Source: Bacteroidota bacterium (lineage in GTDB: Bacteria > Bacteroidota > Bacteroidia > Chitinophagales > Saprospiraceae). Taken from it: DNA of 38,269 nt. Positions 22,917 to 31,388 of the stretch are shown one piece after another. Made by a program: the position numbers and the translations under genes. The stretch is from positions 1 through 38,269 of the forward strand of contig JAAEZH010000001.1 in assembly GCA_018222965.1 (NCBI GenBank). The letters run 5' to 3'. The first letter of the stretch is position 1. Each line of letters opens with the position of its first letter. Below the pieces are notes generated by a model. It searched no databases, was not told where the DNA came from, and saw only the letters and a program-made list of their open reading frames with translations.

Positions 22917-25763
22917 ATGAAATTTGACTTCAGGGCCTTTTCCTTTGCAATTATTTGCCTGTTCTTTACTACCACCCTTGCTCAGGCACAGACAATTCTC
23001 AGTGGTGCGGTAGAAGATAAGGTAAGTGGAGAGCCACTTATCGGGGCTGCTGTTTCAGTAAAAGGTACTACAGAAGGTACGGTTACTGATTTTGACGGCC
23101 GATTCTCTCTTCGCACCAATGCAGAGTACCCTTTGACACTATCCGTAAATTATATTGGTTATTTGGCTCAGGAGTTTGAAATCTCAGAACCATCCGATGC
23201 CCTTAAGATTAAGCTTGCAGAGCAATCGGTTACCATAGACGTAGTGGAGGTTACGGGGCAGCGGATTTCGGAAAAACAAAAAGCCGCTCCTCTGACGATT
23301 GAATCCATGGATCTCCTTGCCATTAAACAGACCCCTTCTGATAATTTTTACGACGGCCTGGGAAGTCTAAAGGGAGTTGATTTAACTGCTGCAAGTCTTG
23401 GATTTAAGATTATCAATACACGGGGATTCAATAGTACAAGCCCGGTGCGGTCCCTTCAGATTATTGACGGGGTTGACAACCAGGCTCCCGGGCTCAATTT
23501 TTCTTTGGGAAACTTTCTGGGATCTTCCGAGTTGGATGTGGTAAAAGTAGATTTGGTTCAGGGAGCCAGTTCTGCCTTTTACGGCCCCAATGCCTTTAAC
23601 GGTGTAATCAGCATGGAAACAAAAAACCCCTTTGTACATCAGGGTTTGGCTGTTATGTTGAAAGGGGGTGAGCGAAATTTGCTCGAGGGAGCCATTCGCT
23701 ATGCAAATGCGGTTAGAAATAAAGCGGATCAGGAAGTTTTCGCTTACAAATTCAACTTTTCCTACTTACAGGCAGATGACTGGGTAGCAGACAATTACGA
23801 TCCGGTTTACAACACCAATACCGGATTGACAAATCCCGGTCGATACGATGCGGTAAATATTTACGGCGATGAGTATAGTCGGAATTTTGACTTTTCAGGG
23901 ACTTCACCCTGGGAGTATAAAGGTCTCGGACAGTTTCACCGCACCGGTTATAAGGAAATCGATCTGGTAGATTACGGCACGCAGAATTACAAGGCGAATG
24001 CTGCTTTTCACTTTCGTACAGCTCCGGATCAAGGAATGGAAAGTCCGGAGTTTATCATTACAAGCAGCATGGGATCTGGTACCACAGTATATCAGGGAGA
24101 CAACCGATTCAGCCTGCGAAACATCCGTTTTTTCCAGCATCGAATAGAGTATAAAAAGACCGACAAGTTTTTTATTCGTGCTTATGCAACTCATGATGAT
24201 GCGGGTGACTCCTACGACCCGTACTTTACTGCACTTAAACTTCAACAGCGCGCCAAATCAAACAGCGATTGGGCTGTCAATTATGTGAATTACTGGCGCA
24301 ATGTCATTGAACCCAAAATCGAAGATCTCGGTCATCCGGAATTGGAATTGCTATACGACGAGAATGGCAATTTAGTGTTTGATGAAAATGGCATTCCCCA
24401 GCTCACTTTCGATTATGAGGGAGCAGAACAATGGTTGGATAACTACCAGGATTCCCTCACGATTTGGCACATGCGGGCAGAGGATATCGCCAATAAAGGA
24501 GGCGGAACCGACCTCCCGTTTTTTGAACCCGGCACCCCGGAATTTGAACAAGCTTTTGAGGAAATCACCACTGCCAAATCCAACGAGGAGGAAGGCGGCA
24601 CCCGCTTCTACGACAAGTCTGCTCTATATCATCTACACGGGGAATACACCTTTAACCCGGAATGGCTTGACGAATGGGTAGTTGGTGCCAACACCCGTTT
24701 ATATACCCCCATTTCAGACGGCACCATTTTTTATGATACGGCTGATGTTCGGATTCGCAATCACGAGTTTGGAATGTATACCGGGGTTCAGAAAAAATTC
24801 TTTGATGAGCGCCTTACGGCGAATGCCACTATCCGGGTTGATAAAAACCAGAATTTCAATTGGCTCCCCTCCCCTGCTGCATCCCTCGTATTCAAGCCCA
24901 GGCCGAATAATTATTTTAGACTATCCTTTTCCTCTGCGATTCGAAATCCGACCCTTACAGACCAGTATTTGAATCTCAATGTAGGTCCGGCCATTCTTGC
25001 CGGTAATCTGAATGGCGTTGACAGTTTGATTACCATCAATTCCTTCCTCGATTACATAGACACCCAGCAGAGAGACGTTTTGGATTATTTCAATATTGAT
25101 CCGATCAGACCGGAGAAAGTAAAGACCTTTGAGGTGGGCTATCGCACCACGCTGTTTAACAAACTGTATGTAGACGCCGGCTATTATTTTAATGTTTACA
25201 ACGACTTTATCGGGTATCGACTGGGGGTGGAAAGCGGGTTCAATGAGTTTGGGTTCCCAACCAATACCACGGTGTTTCGGTACTCCGGAAATTCGCTGGA
25301 ACAAGTTACTACTCAGGGATTTGCGATTGGGTTAAACTATTATTTCTCGCGATATTTTTCCCTTTCGGGGAATTATTCCTGGAACAAGCTCAATAAAGAA
25401 TTTCCGGATGATCCGATTATTCCGGCCTTCAACACCCCGGAGCACAAGTTTAATGTGGGCATTTCCGGTCGAGATATTGTATGGCAGTTTGGAGAAAAAA
25501 GCCTTCGGAACTTTGGATTTAATGTAAATTACAAGTGGATTCAGGGTTTCTTGTTTGAAGGTTCTCCTCAGTTTACAGGACTTGTGCCTACTTACAGCCT
25601 TTTGGATGCCCAACTTAATTTTACGGTTCAAAAATGGAAAACCACCTTTAAAATTGGTGCATCGAACCTGCTAAACAACATGCAGTTTCAGACTTATGGC
25701 GGGCCTCGTATAGGTAGACTCGGCTATCTTTCTATCGTATATGAATTTAGAGACATGAATTAA
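22917..25763 (+). CDS. TonB-dependent receptor with carboxypeptidase-regulatory-like domain
   Basis: 948 residues from the ATG that starts a clean signal peptide (MKFDFRAFSFAIICLFFTTT..AQA). Residues ~25-105 form a CarboxypepD-regulatory-like domain (ILSGAVEDKVSGEPLIGAAV ... VTDFDGRFSL ... YIGY). A plug domain follows (IIDGVDNQAPG, VDLVQGASSAFYGPNAFNGVISMETKNP), then an outer-membrane beta-barrel ending LGYLSIVYEFRD with the terminal aromatic strand. No SusD partner follows, so it is an outer-membrane importer of unknown ligand rather than a classic SusCD pair. Only 47 bp separate it from the esterase-fold T9SS protein, and the 19-bp hairpin lies between them. The 205-bp spacer before it shows no convincing promoter box. 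Confidence 0.94.
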   Translation: MKFDFRAFSFAIICLFFTTTLAQAQTILSGAVEDKVSGEPLIGAAVSVKGTTEGTVTDFDGRFSLRTNAEYPLTLSVNYIGYLAQEFEISEPSDALKIKLAEQSVTIDVVEVTGQRISEKQKAAPLTIESMDLLAIKQTPSDNFYDGLGSLKGVDLTAASLGFKIINTRGFNSTSPVRSLQIIDGVDNQAPGLNFSLGNFLGSSELDVVKVDLVQGASSAFYGPNAFNGVISMETKNPFVHQGLAVMLKGGERNLLEGAIRYANAVRNKADQEVFAYKFNFSYLQADDWVADNYDPVYNTNTGLTNPGRYDAVNIYGDEYSRNFDFSGTSPWEYKGLGQFHRTGYKEIDLVDYGTQNYKANAAFHFRTAPDQGMESPEFIITSSMGSGTTVYQGDNRFSLRNIRFFQHRIEYKKTDKFFIRAYATHDDAGDSYDPYFTALKLQQRAKSNSDWAVNYVNYWRNVIEPKIEDLGHPELELLYDENGNLVFDENGIPQLTFDYEGAEQWLDNYQDSLTIWHMRAEDIANKGGGTDLPFFEPGTPEFEQAFEEITTAKSNEEEGGTRFYDKSALYHLHGEYTFNPEWLDEWVVGANTRLYTPISDGTIFYDTADVRIRNHEFGMYTGVQKKFFDERLTANATIRVDKNQNFNWLPSPAASLVFKPRPNNYFRLSFSSAIRNPTLTDQYLNLNVGPAILAGNLNGVDSLITINSFLDYIDTQQRDVLDYFNIDPIRPEKVKTFEVGYRTTLFNKLYVDAGYYFNVYNDFIGYRLGVESGFNEFGFPTNTTVFRYSGNSLEQVTTQGFAIGLNYYFSRYFSLSGNYSWNKLNKEFPDDPIIPAFNTPEHKFNVGISGRDIVWQFGEKSLRNFGFNVNYKWIQGFLFEGSPQFTGLVPTYSLLDAQLNFTVQKWKTTFKIGASNLLNNMQFQTYGGPRIGRLGYLSIVYEFRDMN

Positions 25764-25765
25764 TA

Positions 25766-25784
25766 TTCGGCGAAAGCCGGAAAA
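25766..25784 (+). repeat. 19-bp hairpin repeat, copy 2 (after TonB receptor)
   Basis: Identical to the 19-mer at 4313-4331 and again placed two bases after a stop codon in the same orientation. The CGGC-GAAA-GCCG stem-loop could mark a processing or 3'-end protection site within the receptor/esterase-like transcript. Confidence 0.7.
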
Positions 25785-25810
25785 TCTTCTGAATCAATTA
25801 CTCACAAAAA

Positions 25811-27430
25811 ATGCAATCTATGAAGCTTAAGAATGCTTTACTCCTACTTTTCGGACTATTCATAACCGTCCAGCTTTCAGCCCAGGAACGGTATCTGGAT
25901 GAAGTCTTTACTGATGTGACTGTCACTACCGACATCACATATGGCGTTAATGCCACTGTCCTTTTGATTGGCGATCCCAATGTTGGTGAAGCCATTCCAC
26001 GTCCACTGAAAATGGACATTTACGAGCCCGACGGCGATACGGAAACGGAACGTCCATTGGTCCTGTATCTACACACCGGCAACTTCCTGCCACAGCCCAA
26101 CTTTTGCAGCATTGGCGGACAAATGGATGATGAAGTGCTGGTAGAAATTGCCACCCGACTTGCAAAGCGTGGCTATGTAGTAGGTGTCGTTGATTATCGA
26201 CTGGGTTGGAACCCGCTTGCGGCTACACAACCCGAACGTACACTCACCCTGATTAATGCTGCTTACCGGGGCGTACAGGATGTACGAACTGCTATTCGGT
26301 ATTTCAAAAAGGACGTAACCGAGGGCAGCAATGAATTTGCCGTTGATACTTCCCGGATTACGGTGTGGGGTCAGGGTACTGGCGGGTATATCAGTTTAGC
26401 GGCCGCCACCCTTGATCAATACGAAGACGTGGTTCTTCCGAAGTTTACCTACGACTTCAATGGCATTCCGATCCCAATGGTACTTCCTACCGTAAACGGT
26501 GATATTTATGGTACTTCAGTAGGTATTGTTCCTCCTGGTACGCCTCCACCATTTACTCCTGGTGATACCTTGTGTTATCCCAACCATGTTGGTTACAACT
26601 CTGATTTTCAGTTATCTGTAAACATGGGAGGCGCTTTAGGTGATACTTCCTGGTTGGATGAAACAGATCCTCCGATGATTTCTTTCCATGTGCCCAATGA
26701 TTCACTGGCACCTTATAAGGAAGGCATCCTTATAGTACCTACTACCGGTGATTTGGTAGTGGAAGTTCAGGGAAGTTACACGGTACAGCAACTCGCGGCA
26801 GACTACAATAACAATGCTGTGTTTGCCAATGAATCCTGGAGCGACGAGTTTACAGCCAGAGCAAATGCCAACAATGACGGAGCTGGCGGGCTGTTTCCGC
26901 TGGTTTATCCTTCTTTCCCCGACCCACAGGATCCGGATGGTGTTATCACTGTTTCAGCTCCCTGGGAATGGTGGGATCAGGCAGAATGGACTGGTGTTGA
27001 ATGCGATTTACAACCTGGTGTTGATTTAAACACGATCGGTTTGTTAGGAAACCCATTAATGTCTGAAGCACAGGGAATGGCATATGTGGATAGCATCATG
27101 GGTTATTTCCTTCCAAGAGCTTGTCTGGCACTTGATTTGGGATGTGATATTAGCGGATTTGTATCTACCGATGAAGTCCTCACATCTGCTGATGTAAGCC
27201 TGCGCATGGCGCCGAACCCGGCTTCTCAGGATGTAGTTTTTGAATCAGATGCAGATGCACCGATGCTTGACATTCTCGTTTATGACATGAATGGCCGTTT
27301 GGTTCAAACACACCTTCAAAACGACAACAACCATTTTGTTCTCCAAAGAGACAACTTGCCTACGGGTATGTATTTGGTTAAGATTCGATTTAAGGAAGGA
27401 GTCCTTACCCAGAAGCTTATATATAAGTAA
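25811..27430 (+). CDS. T9SS-secreted alpha/beta-hydrolase-fold protein lacking the nucleophile
   Basis: 539 residues. Signal peptide (MKLKNALLLLFGLFITVQLSAQ from the ATG at 25820, or three residues earlier). Esterase-like domain follows: DIYEPDG, LVLYLHTGNF where carboxylesterases have an HGGGF oxyanion loop, RGYVVGVVDYRLG, and VQDVRTAIRYFKKD, all typical of the COesterase/BD-FAE fold. At the nucleophile elbow, G-x-S-x-G is replaced by GQGTG (Gly189 in the Ser position), so hydrolysis by the usual mechanism is unlikely. The C-terminal ~80 residues are a type A T9SS domain (MAPNPASQDVVF ... LPTGMYLVKIRF). It follows the TonB receptor closely and ends in a strong terminator. Confidence 0.87.
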   Translation: MQSMKLKNALLLLFGLFITVQLSAQERYLDEVFTDVTVTTDITYGVNATVLLIGDPNVGEAIPRPLKMDIYEPDGDTETERPLVLYLHTGNFLPQPNFCSIGGQMDDEVLVEIATRLAKRGYVVGVVDYRLGWNPLAATQPERTLTLINAAYRGVQDVRTAIRYFKKDVTEGSNEFAVDTSRITVWGQGTGGYISLAAATLDQYEDVVLPKFTYDFNGIPIPMVLPTVNGDIYGTSVGIVPPGTPPPFTPGDTLCYPNHVGYNSDFQLSVNMGGALGDTSWLDETDPPMISFHVPNDSLAPYKEGILIVPTTGDLVVEVQGSYTVQQLAADYNNNAVFANESWSDEFTARANANNDGAGGLFPLVYPSFPDPQDPDGVITVSAPWEWWDQAEWTGVECDLQPGVDLNTIGLLGNPLMSEAQGMAYVDSIMGYFLPRACLALDLGCDISGFVSTDEVLTSADVSLRMAPNPASQDVVFESDADAPMLDILVYDMNGRLVQTHLQNDNNHFVLQRDNLPTGMYLVKIRFKEGVLTQKLIYK

Positions 27431-27451
27431 GGGTTAGGAATAGGATTAGGG

Positions 27452-27484
27452 AAGGTCGTTGGAGAAATTCAACGACCTTTTCTT
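27452..27484 (+). terminator. intrinsic terminator of esterase-fold gene
   Basis: AAGGTCGTTG (27452-27461) pairs perfectly with CAACGACCTT (27470-27479) over an 8-nt loop, followed by TTTCTTATTT. It ends the rightward transcript just before the converging acyl-CoA reductase gene. Confidence 0.9.
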
Positions 27485-27486
27485 AT

Positions 27487-28503
27487 TTATAGCTTTAACA
27501 GAAATTCCAGGGTATCTACGCCATCGGCATAATCGTCCAGAGCCGGGTTTTGAGCCTGGCCAAAAGTAAAGTTTGGTCCATCCCATACCGGTGTTTTACT
27601 GACTACCAGTTGGATTTCATCTTTTTTGTTTATAAGTTCCTGATGTAGTTCCTTCTTGTTGCCGTAGAAACTGTAATGCAATACCCCAATTCGGGACTGG
27701 AGGCTTTCATCCTCGGTGACCATCAGACAACCATTGCTTAAAAATGGCTTTTGATTGAGTAAGAAAAGCGCATAATTGTAATCGAAGTTGTTTTTGTATT
27801 TCGAATGGAGCACCATTTCTCGAAAGTCATGCAATGCTTCCAATAAGGAATCAAAGTTATATTCTGTGGGAACGTATATTTTTGAAACGTTTCGACATCC
27901 CAGGCCGAAGTAAGTAAAGATGTCTTTCCCCAATTCGAGAAAATCTTCCCGGCTTTCCTCGCCAGTCAGAACAGCCACTGCATTTCTGTTTCTTCGAATG
28001 ATGTTGGGGTATTTGCCAAAATAGGTCTCAAAATACCGGGCTGAGTTATTAGATCCGGTAGCTAAAACGGCGTCTGGTGCCTCCAGCTTGTTTACGATTT
28101 CAAAATAAGCTTCTGCACGGGGATCCCACTCTATCATTTTTTTAATCAGATAGGGCAAGACAAATTGATCTTTGGAAGACAACTTTATCAGACTTTTGTG
28201 GCCGGCTATAAATACGGTCAAAACATCGTGAAATCCAACGAGCGGGATATTTCCTGCCAGTACCAGTCCGACGCTTTTGGGTTCTGTTTTTGGAGGTATA
28301 TTGTATTTGGCGATCCAGGCTTCCAGTTTACCCCTGTCGAGGAATTCTTTTTGAATAGCATCCAGGGCACTGTGGTAGTTTTCAATGGTAAACCATTTGT
28401 TATTAAACTGGGTACGTTGAATTAGTGCATCCAGAAATTCATCATTCTTCTCCAGAAATTCTCCAAGTTTAACAAGAAGATCTATGCGTTGATTTAAATC
28501 CAT
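27487..28503 (-). CDS. acyl-CoA reductase (LuxC-like, Bacteroidota type)
   Basis: 338 residues of the LuxC/acyl-CoA reductase family found across Bacteroidota. It has the nucleotide-binding VGLVLAGNIPLVGFHDVL (78-95), SLIKLSSKDQFV, a TGSNNSARYFE segment, and the catalytic cysteine in FGLGCRNVSKIYVP (Cys203). The family reduces acyl-CoA or activated acyl groups to aldehydes; the physiological substrate in Bacteroidota is not established. It starts 10 bp after rluD and shares its transcript. The ferredoxin gene that often accompanies this family is not seen here. Confidence 0.9.
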   Translation of the reverse strand: MDLNQRIDLLVKLGEFLEKNDEFLDALIQRTQFNNKWFTIENYHSALDAIQKEFLDRGKLEAWIAKYNIPPKTEPKSVGLVLAGNIPLVGFHDVLTVFIAGHKSLIKLSSKDQFVLPYLIKKMIEWDPRAEAYFEIVNKLEAPDAVLATGSNNSARYFETYFGKYPNIIRRNRNAVAVLTGEESREDFLELGKDIFTYFGLGCRNVSKIYVPTEYNFDSLLEALHDFREMVLHSKYKNNFDYNYALFLLNQKPFLSNGCLMVTEDESLQSRIGVLHYSFYGNKKELHQELINKKDEIQLVVSKTPVWDGPNFTFGQAQNPALDDYADGVDTLEFLLKL

Positions 28504-28513
28504 TTTATTTTAA

Positions 28514-29581
28514 TTACAGGAGTTTCTTACGTCTCCGGTCGCTTACATAGTTTCGCCACATTTCCATGCAATTCTGCATATCCTCGGGCAGATCAATTTC
28601 AAAGTACACCTCCTCTCCTGTTTTGGGATGCTTAAATCCCAGTGACTTTGCGTGCAGCGCCTGGCGATTTAAAGATTTCATGCAATTTTCGACAAACTGT
28701 TTGTATTTGCTGTATACGGTACCTTTGACCACGCGATTTCCGCCGTATTTTTCATCGGAAAAAAGCGGATGCCCTTGCGATTTTAGGTGAATCCGAATTT
28801 GGTGTGTCCGTCCGGTTTCCAGGCGACACTCCACTAAACTAACATAATAAAGGGGCTCAATAGTTCGATAGTGCGTTATGGCTTCCTTCCCGAAATCTCC
28901 TTCCGGATAAACAGCCTGAACCGTTCGATTGCGCAAATCTCGTCCAATATGCAGGTTAATGGTTCCCTCGGCCGGTTCGGGTTCTCCCCATACCAATGCC
29001 TGGTAAGTACGTTGTATGCTGTGATCAAAAAATTGCTTCGCCAGCGAGTTCATGGCCAACTCTGTTTTGGCGACTACGAGCAATCCGGACGTATTTTTGT
29101 CAATCCGATGTACCAGTCCGATGCGATTGCCCAAATTGCCTTTCATTACCGGTAATTCGTGTTTGCCGTAGTGAAAGGCCAGCGCATTTACGAGGGTGCC
29201 CCGCCAATTGCCGATTCCCGGGTGCACGACCATCCCGGCAGGTTTGTTTACGATCAAAATGTCTTCATCCTCATAATGGATATCCAGGGGGATGTCTTCC
29301 GGAACCACACTTTCTTCATCGGAAGGCGGATGGGGCAATACAATGCGTATTTCATCCAATGGCCTTACCTTATAATTTGGTTTCACCTCTTCCTGATTGA
29401 CGAGAACAGATCCGGTTCTTATTGCTGTTTGGATTCTGTTGCGGGTCACATTTTTCATTCGTTCTGTGATGAACTTATCGATGCGCAACTGTTCCTGCCC
29501 CGGATCTACGGTAATGATCTTAAAGTCAAGGTAATCATCATCATCTTCGTAATCGGAACTATTATTGTTTTCTTCTGCCAT
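28514..29581 (-). CDS. rluD: 23S rRNA pseudouridine synthase, RluD family
   Basis: 355 residues: a very acidic N-terminal tail (about 1-19), an S4 RNA-binding domain (RIDKFITERMKNVTRNRIQTAI, about 33-54), then the RluA-type catalytic domain with IVNKPAGMVVHPG (109-122) and the catalytic Asp161 in GLVHRIDKNTSGLLVVAK. The RTHQIRIHLKSQGHPLFSDEKYGG motif is also present. It most likely forms pseudouridines in helix 69 of 23S rRNA. The family includes RluC/RluD/RluA members that cannot always be told apart; S4 plus HRIDK fits RluD best. Divergent from the trans-sulfuration gene across 119 bp. Confidence 0.92.
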   Translation of the reverse strand: MAEENNNSSDYEDDDDYLDFKIITVDPGQEQLRIDKFITERMKNVTRNRIQTAIRTGSVLVNQEEVKPNYKVRPLDEIRIVLPHPPSDEESVVPEDIPLDIHYEDEDILIVNKPAGMVVHPGIGNWRGTLVNALAFHYGKHELPVMKGNLGNRIGLVHRIDKNTSGLLVVAKTELAMNSLAKQFFDHSIQRTYQALVWGEPEPAEGTINLHIGRDLRNRTVQAVYPEGDFGKEAITHYRTIEPLYYVSLVECRLETGRTHQIRIHLKSQGHPLFSDEKYGGNRVVKGTVYSKYKQFVENCMKSLNRQALHAKSLGFKHPKTGEEVYFEIDLPEDMQNCMEMWRNYVSDRRRKKLL

Positions 29582-29700
29582 ACTGATGTAAAATCTAAAC
29601 GGAAACCCGTCTGAAACGGAAGGTGCTTATCACAAGATTGTTATATTTTGGCCTTCCGAATAATTCACAAATATACAAAGCCTCTTATAGGTCTGGCATT

Positions 29701-30900
29701 ATGAAAGAAGATACTCGTTTTGATTCGATTTGCGCACGTGAAGTACCTGATCCTCGTACCACTGCACCGCATGTATTGCCAATATATTCGACCTCTGCTT
29801 TTGCTTTTGACAGCATAGACCAGGGTATCAATATTTTCACCGGAAAGGAAAAGGGGCATGTTTACAGTCGCTATGGGAATCCCACCAATGAGGCTGTCGC
29901 CGAAAAGATTGGCAGGCTGGAAGCTTTCGGACTGGATATTGAGCCGGGCTGTATTTTGTTTAGCTCCGGGATGTCGGCCATTTCGACACTGATAATGGGA
30001 ATGCTTAAAAGTGGAGATACGGTTCTTAGCCAGGGCAACTTATACGGGGGTACTACTGAATTGCTCACTAAATTATTTCAGCCACTTGGTATAAAGACCA
30101 AATTGATTAATCTAAAGGATCTAAACCTGGTTGAGGAAAGCCTGAAAAGCGATCCTTCGATCCGAATGCTCCTGTTGGAAACGCCGGCAAATCCGACACT
30201 GGCCTGTGTAGACCTGGAGGCTATATGTGCTATTGCTAAAAAGCATGGGGTTTATACATTTGTCGACAACACTTTTTGTACGCCCTATTTGCAACAGCCT
30301 TTCAAATACGGGGTGGATTTCATTGTGCATTCTACGACCAAGTTTTTAAACGGACACGGAAATTCCATCGCCGGTGCTGTGGTTGGCAGAGACCAATCCC
30401 TCATGCAGGAAAAAGTATGGACTGCCATGAAATTGGCAGGTACTAATGCGAGTCCGTGGGAAGCCTGGTTGGTACACAACGGAATGAAGACCCTCACGCT
30501 GCGCATGGATCGCCACTCTGAAAACGCATTGGAACTGGCTCAATTCCTCGAAGCCCATCCGGCTGTTGAAAAGGTAAATTATCCCGGCTTAGGCAGCCAT
30601 CCGGATCATTTGCTGGCTAAAAAACAAATGCGCGCTTTTGGGGGAATGTTGTCCTTTGAACTTAAGGGAGGGCTTGATGCCGGAAAAGCATTCATGCGCA
30701 AGCTAAAGCAGTTGGCACTGGCGCCGACACTGGGAGATGTTGACACGCTGATTCTGCATCCGGCATCTATGTCGCACCTTAACATTCCCCGGGAGATCCG
30801 GATGGAGAACGGTATTACGGATGGCTTGATCCGGGTTTCGGTGGGTATTGAGAATGTAGCCGATATTATTGGGGATATTGAGCAGGCGATGGAGGCGTGA
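29701..30900 (+). CDS. PLP-dependent trans-sulfuration enzyme (Cys/Met metabolism)
   Basis: 399 residues of the Cys/Met metabolism PLP family (cystathionine synthase/lyase, O-acetylhomoserine sulfhydrylase, methionine gamma-lyase). Visible: SRYGNPTNEAVAEKI (56-70), FSSGMSAIST (87-96), VDNTFCTPYLQQP (188-200) and the PLP lysine in HSTTKFLNGHG (Lys214). At the position where methionine gamma-lyases carry a cysteine, this protein has LYGGT (114-118), which favours a synthase or beta/gamma-lyase over a true methionine gamma-lyase. The ATG at 29701 gives the usual start; an in-frame ATG 78 bp upstream would add an atypical tail. A near-match to the -7 box (TATATTTTG) lies about 50 bp upstream. Confidence 0.9.
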   Translation: MKEDTRFDSICAREVPDPRTTAPHVLPIYSTSAFAFDSIDQGINIFTGKEKGHVYSRYGNPTNEAVAEKIGRLEAFGLDIEPGCILFSSGMSAISTLIMGMLKSGDTVLSQGNLYGGTTELLTKLFQPLGIKTKLINLKDLNLVEESLKSDPSIRMLLLETPANPTLACVDLEAICAIAKKHGVYTFVDNTFCTPYLQQPFKYGVDFIVHSTTKFLNGHGNSIAGAVVGRDQSLMQEKVWTAMKLAGTNASPWEAWLVHNGMKTLTLRMDRHSENALELAQFLEAHPAVEKVNYPGLGSHPDHLLAKKQMRAFGGMLSFELKGGLDAGKAFMRKLKQLALAPTLGDVDTLILHPASMSHLNIPREIRMENGITDGLIRVSVGIENVADIIGDIEQAMEA

Positions 30901-30964
30901 AATTAATTTTTAATGGATAATTGTACTAGCATCCAAGCTTAGGGGCAAAACAGGAACTACGAAT

Positions 30965-31058
30965 TGGTATCGCTCCGCTGGAGCTTACCATTAATATCGC
31001 AAAAAATGCTACAAAGGTTTGGCTCCTCCGGAGCCTCCAGAGGAGGCACACCTTTGTA
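30965..31058. repeat. REP-like cluster of palindromes
   Basis: Two hairpin units. First, TGGTA-tc-GCTCC-gct-GGAGC-t-TACCA (30966-30990). Second, an outer TACAAAGGT/ACCTTTGTA stem (31010-31018 with 31050-31058) enclosing two overlapping G/C-rich hairpins, GGCTCC-TCC-GGAGCC (31021-31035) and GCCTCC-AGA-GGAGGC (31033-31047). The arrangement resembles repetitive extragenic palindromes mobilised by RAYT-type transposases, but no transposase is in the window. It fills most of the 177-bp spacer between the convergent trans-sulfuration and PAAR genes. Confidence 0.7.
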
Positions 31059-31077
31059 AAAAAATACGGCACCTTCA

Positions 31078-31377
31078 TTAACCACCGATCATTACAGTTG
31101 GTATTCCAAGTACAATACTACCGCCATGTGCTGTTGTATCGCCCATTCTGGCTGCAGGCCGGCCGGATATCATAACCGTTGCAGAACCTTTTACGATGGA
31201 ATCTGGTGGTCCCACACAAGTACACATATCGCCGACAACCGCTGCAGGCAATCCGCCAATTAATACATTAGGTACTCCCGGACCAACAACGGGCCCGCCT
31301 ACATGCGGAATTGGTGGCAAACCTGGTGTCACCATTGGACATGTATGCATGTCTGTCAATCTGGCTGCTGGAGGCAT
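31078..31377 (-). CDS. PAAR-domain spike-tip protein
   Basis: 99 residues, entirely a PAAR domain: MPPAARLTDMHTCPM at the start, internal P-A-A-(V/R) repeats (GLPAAVVGDMCTCVGPP, SGRPAARMGDTTAHGG) and a terminal VLGIPTVMIGG. PAAR proteins form the sharp, metal-stabilised tip on VgrG trimers in type VI secretion systems and extracellular contractile injection systems. There is no C-terminal extension, so it carries no fused effector. It starts 11 bp after the vgrG stop, in the same transcript. Confidence 0.95.
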   Translation of the reverse strand: MPPAARLTDMHTCPMVTPGLPPIPHVGGPVVGPGVPNVLIGGLPAAVVGDMCTCVGPPDSIVKGSATVMISGRPAARMGDTTAHGGSIVLGIPTVMIGG

Positions 31378-31388
31378 AATCTTTATTT

